A stretch of 15,726 bases of DNA, from the NCBI GenBank assembly GCA_012521855.1, contig JAAYLO010000367.1, positions 1-15,726 on the forward strand, written 5' to 3'. The stretch comes from Halanaerobiaceae bacterium. GTDB lineage: Bacteria > Bacillota > Halanaerobiia > Halanaerobiales > DTU029. The notes beneath the pieces are model-generated. The model saw only the letters and a program-made list of their open reading frames with translations. It searched no databases and was not told the DNA's origin. A program made the translations under genes and the position numbers. This document shows, piece after piece, positions 7,250 to 14,340 of the stretch (positions within the stretch are counted from its first letter, which is position 1; each line of letters begins with the position of its first letter).

Positions 7250-8689
7250 TTACAGCTCCATATCCATGACAGCTGTTCCATCTTCCAGAACTTTCAGAGT
7301 TGTAAAAGGACCAATGATTATCTTTTCACCCGGCTCAACACCTTCAATTTCAACCTTGCTCAAACCTTTCAAACCTGTTTCGATATTCCGTTTTACCGCT
7401 TTCCCGTCTTCCACCACAAATACATACTTTTCTTCATCCCCCATTATAGCCAGTGATGGAACAGTTATGACATCTTCCCGGATATTTGTAATAATTTCTG
7501 CATTTACAAACATACCGGGGCGTACTACTCCCATGTCATCTTTTATCCTTACCTCTGTCCGGTATTTAGTGATATTTCCAAGAAGTGTCCCGCCCGGGGC
7601 AATGAACTCCACAACCCCTTCCAGTTCTTCAGCAAATGAATCACTGGTTATTTTGACTTCCTGTCCTGTCTTTATCTTGTTTATATCTATCTCATCGACA
7701 AAAACTTCAGCAATATAGCTGCTTAAGTCTGCAATTTTTCCTACAGTGGCTCCTTCCAGAACACTGTCTCCTGTCTTTATATCAATATTTATTAATGTTC
7801 CTGCCATGGGTGCATATGTAACTGCCTTCGTCAGGTCATTCTGGAGCCTTTCTACCTCTCTTTCCAGATTTATAACTCTCAATTCTGCTAATTCCAGATC
7901 TTTTTCTGAAATACTGTCAAAAGCCAGTGAAGCTTTTAAATAATCCAGCTGATTACTGGCATTATCTATCTTCAGCTGTGCCAGTTCAAGGGCATTGGGC
8001 ATGGTCTTTTCAATAAAGAGCCCCAGATCTGTTTTAAGGCTGGTATATTTACGGCTAAGTTCATCATATAACTCTTCTGCCTCTTTCAGGGTATTCTGTG
8101 AAATAGCATTTTTCTCATACAGATACTCACTATCTCTAAGCCTGCTTTCTGCTTTTTCCAGATTCCTTTTTATTTCTTCCAATTCCTCTTCCATTTTTGA
8201 CTTACGCTCTTCCAGTTCTGTTTTTTGCTGTTCATATGACAAAAGGGCTATCTCCAGATTCTTCTCCGCCTCTTCCATTTTCAAGGCATTAATTCTTTGC
8301 TGATTCTTATAGGTTTCCATCATATTTTCCCTGTTCGCCCTGGCTTCTTTAAGGCTTAAGCGGGCTTTTTCTAAAGAATCTTCATATACACTTTTTTCAA
8401 TACTATAAATCTTATCACCTTCAAGGACCAGGTCTCCGCTCTTTACATATACATCTTTTACAATACCGGCAAGATCAGCTTTTATAGCCTTTTCTTCTTC
8501 TGCTAAAATATTTCCATCAGCCAGAACACTTGTAATCAATGTTTCCTTTTCAGCAATTGCTGTTTTTACCAGCACAAAACCCGCTGCAGCTTTATTTGCA
8601 TTCTTTCTTAATAAAACAAAGGCAAACAGTACAATAATAATTACCGAAAAGATGATTATCTTTTTTCTGCTTTTTCTCTTTTTTTTCAT
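7250..8689 (-). CDS. Periplasmic adaptor (membrane fusion protein), MacA/HlyD family
   Basis: A 479-residue protein anchored by one N-terminal helix (about 11-27) after a Lys/Arg-rich start. Domains: first lipoyl half-motif (about 68-98, AGIVKDVYVKSGDLV), a very long coiled coil (about 100-290), second lipoyl half (about 293-320, APMAGTLINIDIKTGDSV), beta-barrel domain (about 322-405), and membrane-proximal domain to the end. Near the hairpin tip, R at about 183-185, Leu190 and Ser197 in AISQNTL recall the RLS motif that docks to TolC tunnels. E. coli MacA is about 370 residues; the excess is mostly coiled coil. ATG 8689 is chosen over 8710 because GGGGAGG lies 9 nt upstream. First gene of the six-gene operon, directly behind its promoter and inverted repeat. 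Confidence 0.88.
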   Translation of the reverse strand: MKKKRKSRKKIIIFSVIIIVLFAFVLLRKNANKAAAGFVLVKTAIAEKETLITSVLADGNILAEEEKAIKADLAGIVKDVYVKSGDLVLEGDKIYSIEKSVYEDSLEKARLSLKEARANRENMMETYKNQQRINALKMEEAEKNLEIALLSYEQQKTELEERKSKMEEELEEIKRNLEKAESRLRDSEYLYEKNAISQNTLKEAEELYDELSRKYTSLKTDLGLFIEKTMPNALELAQLKIDNASNQLDYLKASLAFDSISEKDLELAELRVINLEREVERLQNDLTKAVTYAPMAGTLINIDIKTGDSVLEGATVGKIADLSSYIAEVFVDEIDINKIKTGQEVKITSDSFAEELEGVVEFIAPGGTLLGNITKYRTEVRIKDDMGVVRPGMFVNAEIITNIREDVITVPSLAIMGDEEKYVFVVEDGKAVKRNIETGLKGLSKVEIEGVEPGEKIIIGPFTTLKVLEDGTAVMDMEL

Positions 8690-8726
8690 CTGTATTTTCC
8701 TCCCCTTCATAAATCCTATATAAATT

Positions 8727-8750
8727 GTGCACTATATATCTAGTGCACTA
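8727..8750. promoter_or_regulatory. Inverted-repeat operator candidate at the efflux operon start site
   Basis: GTGCACTA (8727-8734) and TAGTGCAC (8741-8748) form perfect 8-bp arms around a 6-nt AT spacer; TAGTGCACTA (8741-8750) is also a palindrome by itself. The repeat covers the predicted transcription start, the classic position for a repressor. The regulator is not in the window; a GntR-, TetR- or MarR-type protein would suit the symmetry, but I cannot assign one. Confidence 0.65.
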
Positions 8751-8752
8751 AT

Positions 8753-8781
8753 ATAATAACACTTTAGTTATATTTTGTCAA
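8753..8781 (-). promoter_or_regulatory. Sigma-A-type promoter of the six-gene efflux operon
   Basis: A consensus -35 TTGACA (8776-8781), exactly 17 nt spacer, and -10 TATTAT (8753-8758) on the minus strand. Transcription would start near 8746, inside the adjacent inverted repeat. The adaptor start lies about 57 nt below. Confidence 0.8.
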
Positions 8782-8856
8782 TAAGTTATTTTAATATATT
8801 CGTTATTTTTTTCAATTATCCTTTACCGGTTTCTGGTATCTCTATTTTTTTAGCAA

Positions 8857-8884
8857 ATAAAAAAGCAGGTTTTCCTGCTTTTTT
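8857..8884 (-). terminator. Rho-independent terminator of the transglutaminase-like gene
   Basis: A stem GCAGG/CCTGC extended by A/T pairs, with a 4-nt loop and T-runs on both sides, so it could work in either direction. It lies 12 nt past the minus-strand gene's stop and insulates it from the efflux operon promoter below. Confidence 0.85.
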
Positions 8885-8895
8885 GTTCCTTTATT

Positions 8896-10791
8896 TTATT
8901 TTTTCATCAGCAATATCTGTTGGTTCATAGTTTCCGCTGCCTTATCAAACAATTCTTTCAAATCCTGATACTGCTCTTTCTCTATAATATGTTTAACAGT
9001 TTTAAAGTCCAGATTTATTTGGATACCCTTTTCATCATGCAGGAAACTGGCTTTCAGTGATCCTGTCTCATTTTCCATCCAGACATCCTCAGGAAGATAG
9101 TTTACCTCAACTCCTTCGGGTAATTCGATCTCTATCTCTCTGCTGATATTCATATTATGGCCTAAATAGACGGCATTTTCTCTTTCACTGCTGCCCACCA
9201 GTTGAGCAAAAGCAGGTAAGAACCTGAATGCTTTAATAGTTAATAGATTACCCATTTTCTGTGTATAATTTTTCATTGATAGCGAAAAATCTATCCGGAA
9301 ATTGTCTTCCAGGCCTTCAACCCTGACAAAGTCACAGGACTGGATTTCGCTGCCGGGATAATAATGATTCATAATAAAGCCCATTTGTGCTGTCCTTTGT
9401 TGTTCATTCAGGAATGTAAATAATAGTTTATTAACAGAATCAAAGGCTCCATTGGCCAGCCATGTTACATTTATCCTTGCTGAACCGTTTTCAGAGAGTT
9501 CTATCTTTTGATAAAAATGTTCCCTGTTGTTTTCTGCAGGAAAAACAGGTGTTTCTGAAATCCAGTTTGATAAAGGCATAACTACTTTCTTGCCCTGATC
9601 TACAGCGGGAAGGTCACCATACATTGTAATCCCGTTTGTAGGATCCAGATACAGGTCCAGATTGGGCAGATAAACAATCATATGATTAAAATGATCAGGG
9701 CTGGCTATCTCCAGTTCAGAGTGTCCTGCTGTATTAATCAATACCGGTTCTGCTCTGACACCAATAGCAGATAAAAGTGCAATTAATAAAGTGGCCTTGT
9801 CTTTACAGTCACCATATTTGTTTTCAAAAGTCTCAACAGCATTATGGGGTTTATAGCCGTCAATACCGAACTCCAGGCCTACATAACGGAAATCCCCGGC
9901 AACATAGTTATATAAAGCCCGTATTTTTTCCTCTTCTGTATCCAGGCCGGCTGTCAATTCTTCTATCTTTCTTAGAATAGTGTCATTTATTTTATACTGG
10001 TCAGTTATTAGTCCTCTATACCAGTCATTGAATTCCTTCCAGTCAGCAAAGGTAGAAACCCTTACAAGGGGGACAATATCCAGTAGTGGAAGCATACCAA
10101 ATTCCACAGGCACCGCGGCTATATCTTTCCTCTCCCAGACATACTTTTTGCAGCCATCAGCTTTTTCTATTACAGGACCAAAATCTCCCCTTATTGTTTT
10201 GTAATAAAGGGCTTTATCTTCTGGTACTATAATCTCCAAACAGGTTTCCTTTATGGGTTCAATATAGGCAAATTCTTTGCTCTGCCAGAATTGATTCCTG
10301 ATAAGGGGTTCTGCTTCTTCTATTAAATAACTGTATACGATAATAGTGTCTTCCTCTACTCCAGGGAAATTTATAACCAGTTCTTTTACATTAGAATATA
10401 TATTTGCTTCAGCCAGTTCAGGCGGAGTTATCTCATGTATTGAATTCTCTCCTGCCTCAATTACTGTACCATCTGATTTGATGGTATAAGCCTTTAGTAT
10501 TTCTACCCTTTCCCTTTCCTTGTCAAATTGAATCCTGGCTTCTGCAAATTCTTCTATACCCCTTTTGTTAAATATTTTACAAACACGGTCAACCCGGTAT
10601 GTATATGGTAATTTTGTAAAATCGCAGGTCATATTATGTTTTAAGATAACAGCACCTGCTTCAGGATAATCCTCTTTAAGCGGAGCATTTTGCAGTATAG
10701 CCTGAATCTCTGCCTCCTCTACAGCGATTACAGGAATGGATAATAAGACAAGCAGGAAAAAACACAGATACAGAAAACACTTTTTGATCAT
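8896..10791 (-). CDS. Exported DUF3857 / transglutaminase-like protein
   Basis: A 631-residue protein with a clear signal peptide (about 1-23, cleavage near VIA-VE). Residues about 50-220 match the DUF3857 pattern, and about 275-390 a transglutaminase-like cysteine-protease fold. The expected triad is visible: Cys329 in YGDCKDKATLL, His370 in FNHMIVY, and Asp383 in YLDPT. A beta-rich C-terminal region (about 420-600) and a charged helix finish the protein. Such proteins are common in Bacteroidetes and diderms; their substrates are mostly unknown, and cross-linking, proteolysis or peptide binding are all possible. It is a single gene: terminator behind it, and a divergent promoter region shared with the YbaB gene ahead. 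The ATG at 10789-10791 has a G-rich ribosome binding site about 10 nt upstream. It would act in the periplasm or outside the cell. Confidence 0.85.
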   Translation of the reverse strand: MIKKCFLYLCFFLLVLLSIPVIAVEEAEIQAILQNAPLKEDYPEAGAVILKHNMTCDFTKLPYTYRVDRVCKIFNKRGIEEFAEARIQFDKERERVEILKAYTIKSDGTVIEAGENSIHEITPPELAEANIYSNVKELVINFPGVEEDTIIVYSYLIEEAEPLIRNQFWQSKEFAYIEPIKETCLEIIVPEDKALYYKTIRGDFGPVIEKADGCKKYVWERKDIAAVPVEFGMLPLLDIVPLVRVSTFADWKEFNDWYRGLITDQYKINDTILRKIEELTAGLDTEEEKIRALYNYVAGDFRYVGLEFGIDGYKPHNAVETFENKYGDCKDKATLLIALLSAIGVRAEPVLINTAGHSELEIASPDHFNHMIVYLPNLDLYLDPTNGITMYGDLPAVDQGKKVVMPLSNWISETPVFPAENNREHFYQKIELSENGSARINVTWLANGAFDSVNKLLFTFLNEQQRTAQMGFIMNHYYPGSEIQSCDFVRVEGLEDNFRIDFSLSMKNYTQKMGNLLTIKAFRFLPAFAQLVGSSERENAVYLGHNMNISREIEIELPEGVEVNYLPEDVWMENETGSLKASFLHDEKGIQINLDFKTVKHIIEKEQYQDLKELFDKAAETMNQQILLMKK

Positions 10792-10857
10792 TAAAAAATT
10801 ACCCCTCTCTTAATATAATGTTTCATATGGTTTTGTAGAGCCAGTACACATATACTC

Positions 10858-10885
10858 ATTATACAATAAAGTAATACCAGATAAA
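10858..10885 (-). promoter_or_regulatory. Possible promoter of the transglutaminase-like gene
   Basis: A perfect TATAAT (10858-10863, minus strand) with a poor -35 candidate, TTTATC, 16 nt upstream (10880-10885). The 5' leader would be about 60 nt. The weak -35 keeps this tentative. Confidence 0.35.
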
Positions 10886-10925
10886 AGCATTTTTAATTAA
10901 AATCATTAATGTCTTTCACTCTGCA

Positions 10926-10931
10926 TATAAT
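10926..10931 (+). promoter_or_regulatory. Possible -10 element of the YbaB gene
   Basis: A perfect TATAAT 10 nt above the ribosome binding site would give a leader of only about 17 nt. No good -35 is visible at 16-18 nt spacing, although the upstream tract is AT-rich. Confidence 0.35.
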
Positions 10932-10954
10932 TTTAGAAAAAGGGGGTATTGGTA

Positions 10955-11272
10955 ATGGATATGAATAATATGCTGGAACAGGTAAATTTTATAAGGGAAA
11001 AACTGGCTGCACTGGGAGAAGAACTTAAAACAGTAAGCATTGAGGGTACTGACAGTAATAATATACTGACAGCTGTGGTCAGCGGGAATGGAATTGTGAG
11101 AAACTACTTTTTTAATCCAGATCAGATAGGCAGCATCAATAAAGAAAACCTGATTCAGGCCATTGTTGAAGCAACAAATGATGCCCTTAAGAAAGCAAGA
11201 AAATATGAAATTGACAGGAAAAAAGAGATAGCAGGAAATGTGAATATACCTGATATGCCAGGCTTATTCTAA
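10955..11272 (+). CDS. YbaB/EbfC-family nucleoid-associated protein
   Basis: A 105-residue protein. The ATG at 10955 lies 8 nt below AGGGGG; a TTG at 10949 is too close to it. The family pattern is present: N-terminal amphipathic helix (NNMLEQVNFIREKLAALGEEL), a three-strand sheet with the conserved V-x-G-N-G turn (about residues 45-56), a second helix rich in Ala and Lys (about 70-92), and the typical C-terminal proline-glycine tail MPGLF. Family members dimerise and bind DNA with little sequence specificity. Canonical ybaB sits between dnaX and recR; neither is here, so this is probably a second paralogue, or the locus is rearranged. It is followed at once by a strong terminator, so it is transcribed alone. 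Confidence 0.85.
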   Translation: MDMNNMLEQVNFIREKLAALGEELKTVSIEGTDSNNILTAVVSGNGIVRNYFFNPDQIGSINKENLIQAIVEATNDALKKARKYEIDRKKEIAGNVNIPDMPGLF

Positions 11273-11278
11273 CTTAAG

Positions 11279-11321
11279 TTCCACCAGTTAGGCCGGATTG
11301 CCTTTAACTGGTGGAATATTT
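11279..11321 (+). terminator. Rho-independent terminator after the YbaB gene
   Basis: A perfect 12-bp stem (TTCCACCAGTTA at 11279-11290 with its complement at 11305-11316), a 14-nt loop, then TATTTTT. It begins 6 nt after the YbaB stop. Confidence 0.88.
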
Positions 11322-11393
11322 TTGATGTATAAAAATAATAAAAAAGGCAATAATAGTAACAGCAGTCAGATTTTTGAGGGAGGTAGAGATAAA

Positions 11394-11747
11394 TTGTATC
11401 AGTTATATACTTTTGAAGATATTTTTAACAGACTTTGTGAAGAATATCAGGGAGAAAAAGTCCAGGTAGTTACAAAACAGGATGGAGTAAAAATAGCATG
11501 TTTTAAAATCTTTATTGATAGAATTGATATTAAACCCTTAAATAAAACACAGAGTAAAAAGTGGAGCAAAAATGGAGAGAAAATAGGTTTAATCAGGGTA
11601 AAAAATAAAAGCAGGAATACTATCATCATTCCCTTCCTGCTGGGCTTTAATACCATGAAAGCTGTTTTTTTAAAAAATGGTGCTGTCATAAATACCATGA
11701 ATATGGAGTTTATTTTAAAAAAGACCGGTAAAAAAATCACAGCTTAA
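11394..11747 (+). CDS. Hypothetical protein, 117 residues
   Basis: I do not recognise this protein. The frame is open from 11298, but that lies inside the YbaB terminator. The best ribosome binding site, GAGGGAGGT at 11376-11384, points to a TTG at 11394, 10 nt below its GGAGG core; an ATG at 11325 lacks one. The product is basic: an N-terminal helix (YTFEDIFNRLCEEY), then alternating strands (VQVVTKQDG, KIACFKIFI, IGLIRVKN, TIIIPFLLGF) and a Lys-rich end. No signal peptide; strands look like a small beta-sandwich or barrel, perhaps PilZ-like in size, but PilZ signature residues are absent. Its stop overlaps by 4 nt that of the convergent HD-GYP gene. No separate promoter is obvious, so it may depend on readthrough of the terminator upstream. 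Confidence 0.55.
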   Translation: MYQLYTFEDIFNRLCEEYQGEKVQVVTKQDGVKIACFKIFIDRIDIKPLNKTQSKKWSKNGEKIGLIRVKNKSRNTIIIPFLLGFNTMKAVFLKNGAVINTMNMEFILKKTGKKITA

Positions 11748-12796
11748 TAAAGCTCATCTATTGGTGATTTAAGATATACTTCCTTTATAGCCAGATCCTC
11801 ATTTACCAGATTCAGGTATTCGCCGTTTATTTTAACAATTGGTTTTGATATATATGAAGGATTTATAAAAACTATTTCTCCCTTCTGGCCATCAGTTAAT
11901 TCTACAACTTCACCGATATAATACTGGGCCATATTTGTCATAAACATCCTGGTCAGTAAAATATCATAACTTTGAAGATCTTCTTCAAAAAGACGGAAAA
12001 CATCAAAAGGCGGGCGATGTCCCCTGTAAACCCGGTCAGAGGTCATGGCATCATAGGTATCCACTATCGCCAGAACCCTTGCCATAAAAGGAATCTTATC
12101 CTTCCTGAACCCGAAGGGGTATCCTGAACCATCATTTCTTTCATGATGAAGGAGGACTGCCCTGCGTACCTTTTCAGATATTAGTTTACAACTCTTTGTG
12201 ATCTCATAACCATAAAGAGAATGCATTTTCATGATATTATACTCTTCTTCTGTCAGACTGCCTTTTTTGTTGAGAATTTCATCTGGAATCTTTGCTTTCC
12301 CTATATCATGAAGCATGCCTGCATAAAGCAGCTGTTTTATTCCTTTGTAATCCAGTCCAGCCCAGCGGCCGAATATCATGGCCAGAATTCCAACATTAAC
12401 TGAGTGGGAATAGGTATATTCATCAGCACCCCTGACTATGCTCAGCATTGTTATTATATCTCTATTTGTATCCATTTTCAGGGAATTATCGGCTATCCTT
12501 TTCAGGTTAGAAAAGTTAATATAATCATTTCTGGCATCATGAATTATCTCTTTCACATTTCCTATACTTTCCTGATACTGTTCTTTAAATTTGTAACGGT
12601 TTTCATCAAGATCTTTATCACTCTCATTAAAAATTTCGACAGTGGAAATACCCAATCTCTTTAATTTTTCTATCAAATTTTCATCAAGGATCATCCCATC
12701 ATTTACCAGGATGGCTCCAAACTGGTTTTCTATCTCTCTGGCAACCCGCATTCCGGGCTCTAATTCATCTACAAATACCTTCCTGACTTTCAGCAT
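11744..12796 (-). CDS. HD-GYP domain protein, likely cyclic-di-GMP phosphodiesterase
   Basis: A 350-residue cytoplasmic protein. ATG 12796 (GAGG 8 nt upstream) is preferred to a GTG at 12841 with no ribosome binding site. The N-terminal ~60 residues (VFVDELEPGMRVAREIEN, then GAILVNDGMIL) are the usual HD-GYP leader domain. The HD-GYP core (about 115-280) is complete: His131, HDIGK (163-167), His192, HH (217-218), DGSGYP (222-227) and AIVDTYDAMTSDR (243-255). These are the metal ligands and substrate-contact residues of enzymes that linearise or hydrolyse cyclic-di-GMP. The C-terminal ~60 residues are beta-rich (IGEVVELTDGQKGEIVFINP) and common in clostridial homologues. No receiver or sensor domain is fused, so control is probably transcriptional or by partner. 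It is divergent from the LysM gene and convergent with the hypothetical gene. Confidence 0.9.
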   Translation of the reverse strand: MLKVRKVFVDELEPGMRVAREIENQFGAILVNDGMILDENLIEKLKRLGISTVEIFNESDKDLDENRYKFKEQYQESIGNVKEIIHDARNDYINFSNLKRIADNSLKMDTNRDIITMLSIVRGADEYTYSHSVNVGILAMIFGRWAGLDYKGIKQLLYAGMLHDIGKAKIPDEILNKKGSLTEEEYNIMKMHSLYGYEITKSCKLISEKVRRAVLLHHERNDGSGYPFGFRKDKIPFMARVLAIVDTYDAMTSDRVYRGHRPPFDVFRLFEEDLQSYDILLTRMFMTNMAQYYIGEVVELTDGQKGEIVFINPSYISKPIVKINGEYLNLVNEDLAIKEVYLKSPIDELY

Positions 12797-12934
12797 GAGG
12801 AAAACCTCGTTTAAGAAAAAAACAGTCTGAAACGAATTCACCCGTTATTACTAATATACGATAATTTTCAGACATTTCCTGCAAGATTATGAAATTAATA
12901 TGAAGGAAAAATAAATATAAGGAAAACATTACAA

Positions 12935-12963
12935 TTGTTAGTCCGGATTACTTATGTTATACT
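12935..12963 (+). promoter_or_regulatory. Sigma-A-type promoter of the LysM gene, extended -10
   Basis: -35 TTGTTA (12935-12940), 17-nt spacer, and -10 TATACT (12958-12963) preceded by TG one base upstream, an extended -10. Start near 12970 gives a leader of about 45 nt. Confidence 0.65.
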
Positions 12964-13015
12964 GGCATATGTAGTAATTCATAATAACTTAATAAAAACA
13001 GAAAGGAGAGAAAAA

Positions 13016-14239
13016 ATGAAAAGAAATACTGTCGTCTTTATACTTGTTCTTGCTTTATTAATTCCAGTGACGGCCAGAGCAGCAGAATATTATACAGTAA
13101 AAACAGGTGATACTTTATGGACCATCTCACAGAAGACCGGTCTCTCTATTGAAGAACTATGCAGCCTGAATAAAATAAGCAATCCGGATAACCTGTATAT
13201 AGGGCAAAAGCTGATTATAGGAACAGGATCAGCCGGTAATGGTAATTATATCAGATATACAGTAAAGACCGGGGATCTCCTCTGGAAAATTGCACAAAAA
13301 TATAATGTGGAAGTACAGGAGATCATTGACCTTAATAAACTGACTTCACCTTATTATATCTATATCGGCCAGACTCTATTAATACCTGTAAAGAACGATG
13401 GCAGCAATAACAATAATGATACAGGGGGAAGCTACTTCTATTATACTGTGAAACCCGGTGATATACTCTGGAACATCGCCCAGAAATATGGTACTACTGT
13501 TCAGAAACTGGTGGAGCTGAATAATATTAAGAATTCCTATGATCTTTATGTAGGAAGAAAACTCATTGTTCCTTTGAGGGAAAGTAAGGCAGAGGACAAT
13601 AAAAACAACAATAATAATAGCAATAATAACAATAACAACAATAAGAGCTATGTCCCCTATTCATTCTACAGGGTTAAAAAAGGAGATCAGATCTGGAAAA
13701 TAGCAGAATATTTTGGAATAAAAACATCTACTCTTATTCATCATAATAATATTGAAAACATCAATGAGATCAAAGCAGGAGAGGTACTGATCATTCCTTT
13801 AAGGGAATCCAGTAAGTACAATTATCTGGTCAAAACAAGCAGTTTACTAAATAATTATTACCAGGTACTCCGTAATGATACACTGGCCGGTATCGCAGAG
13901 TATTATGAAATCCCTGAAGAGGGAATCAGGGCCATAAACAGATTAGGTAAAAATGATGAGCTATATACCGGCCAGAGATTATTAATGCCTGTTAACCCTG
14001 CCCTGTTTGTAAAACACAAGATTTATAAAGTAAAGGCCGGAGGAGAGTATGTCTTTGATATCGCCTATGATAACGGTATATCCATTAAATCAATTCTTAA
14101 GGCAAACTATCTGAGAAACCAGAATGCAAAATTTGAGGAAGGCACTATACTGCTCATTCCTCTGGATGATAAGAGTAAAGCTACCTGGATTGACTATGAA
14201 AACGGAAAACCTGTCAACTCCTGGTTTAACTGGAATTAG
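13016..14239 (+). CDS. Secreted protein with six LysM domains
   Basis: A 407-residue exported protein. The frame opens at 12935, but GAAAGGAGAG sits just above the ATG at 13016, and the signal peptide begins there (about 1-22, cleavage after ARA). Six LysM repeats follow, at about 25-69, 72-115, 132-177, 207-252, 272-316 and 326-373. The first three have the sharp YTVKxGDxLWxIAQK opening and YIGQxLLIP close; the fifth and sixth are degenerate (NDTLAGIA; GGEYVFDIA). Repeats 2-3 and 3-4 are joined by Asn-rich linkers, the second nearly all Asn (about 196-207). LysM binds GlcNAc-containing glycans such as peptidoglycan, so this is a wall-binding protein of the periplasm or surface. No catalytic domain is present; the last 30 residues are aromatic and polar without a known motif. 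It has its own promoter and terminator. Confidence 0.9.
   Translation: MKRNTVVFILVLALLIPVTARAAEYYTVKTGDTLWTISQKTGLSIEELCSLNKISNPDNLYIGQKLIIGTGSAGNGNYIRYTVKTGDLLWKIAQKYNVEVQEIIDLNKLTSPYYIYIGQTLLIPVKNDGSNNNNDTGGSYFYYTVKPGDILWNIAQKYGTTVQKLVELNNIKNSYDLYVGRKLIVPLRESKAEDNKNNNNNSNNNNNNNKSYVPYSFYRVKKGDQIWKIAEYFGIKTSTLIHHNNIENINEIKAGEVLIIPLRESSKYNYLVKTSSLLNNYYQVLRNDTLAGIAEYYEIPEEGIRAINRLGKNDELYTGQRLLMPVNPALFVKHKIYKVKAGGEYVFDIAYDNGISIKSILKANYLRNQNAKFEEGTILLIPLDDKSKATWIDYENGKPVNSWFNWN
13595..13648 (+). repeat. AAC/AAT trinucleotide tract coding for poly-Asn
   Basis: A run of AAC and AAT codons, broken by single AAA and AGC codons, encodes the linker between LysM domains 3 and 4. Mixed synonymous codons make it less slippery than a pure repeat, but in-frame length change is still possible. 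Confidence 0.7.
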
Positions 14240-14274
14240 AAAATGGGCTTCTCTTTTGAGACAGCCCATTTTTT
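14240..14274 (+). terminator. Rho-independent terminator of the LysM gene
   Basis: Starting on the stop codon's final A, AAAATGGGCT pairs with AGCCCATTTT (14263-14272), with an inner TCTC/GAGA stem capped by TTTT, and ends in a T-run. Confidence 0.88.
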
Positions 14275-14340
14275 GTTCTATAATCAGATTGATTACATAT
14301 ATATAAATTATTGAAAGAATGCTTATGAGGGAAGATAGAA

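Noticed and set aside
7266..7718. Plus-strand 150-codon frame opposite the adaptor gene
   Set aside because: Ser/Phe-rich antisense shadow of a gene with full domain support.
14279..14317. Sporulation sigma-E-type promoter before the SpoVB-like gene
   Set aside because: AT-rich tract with CATATA and an upstream ATA, but the spacing is too short for sigma-E, and any AT-rich tract would give such matches.
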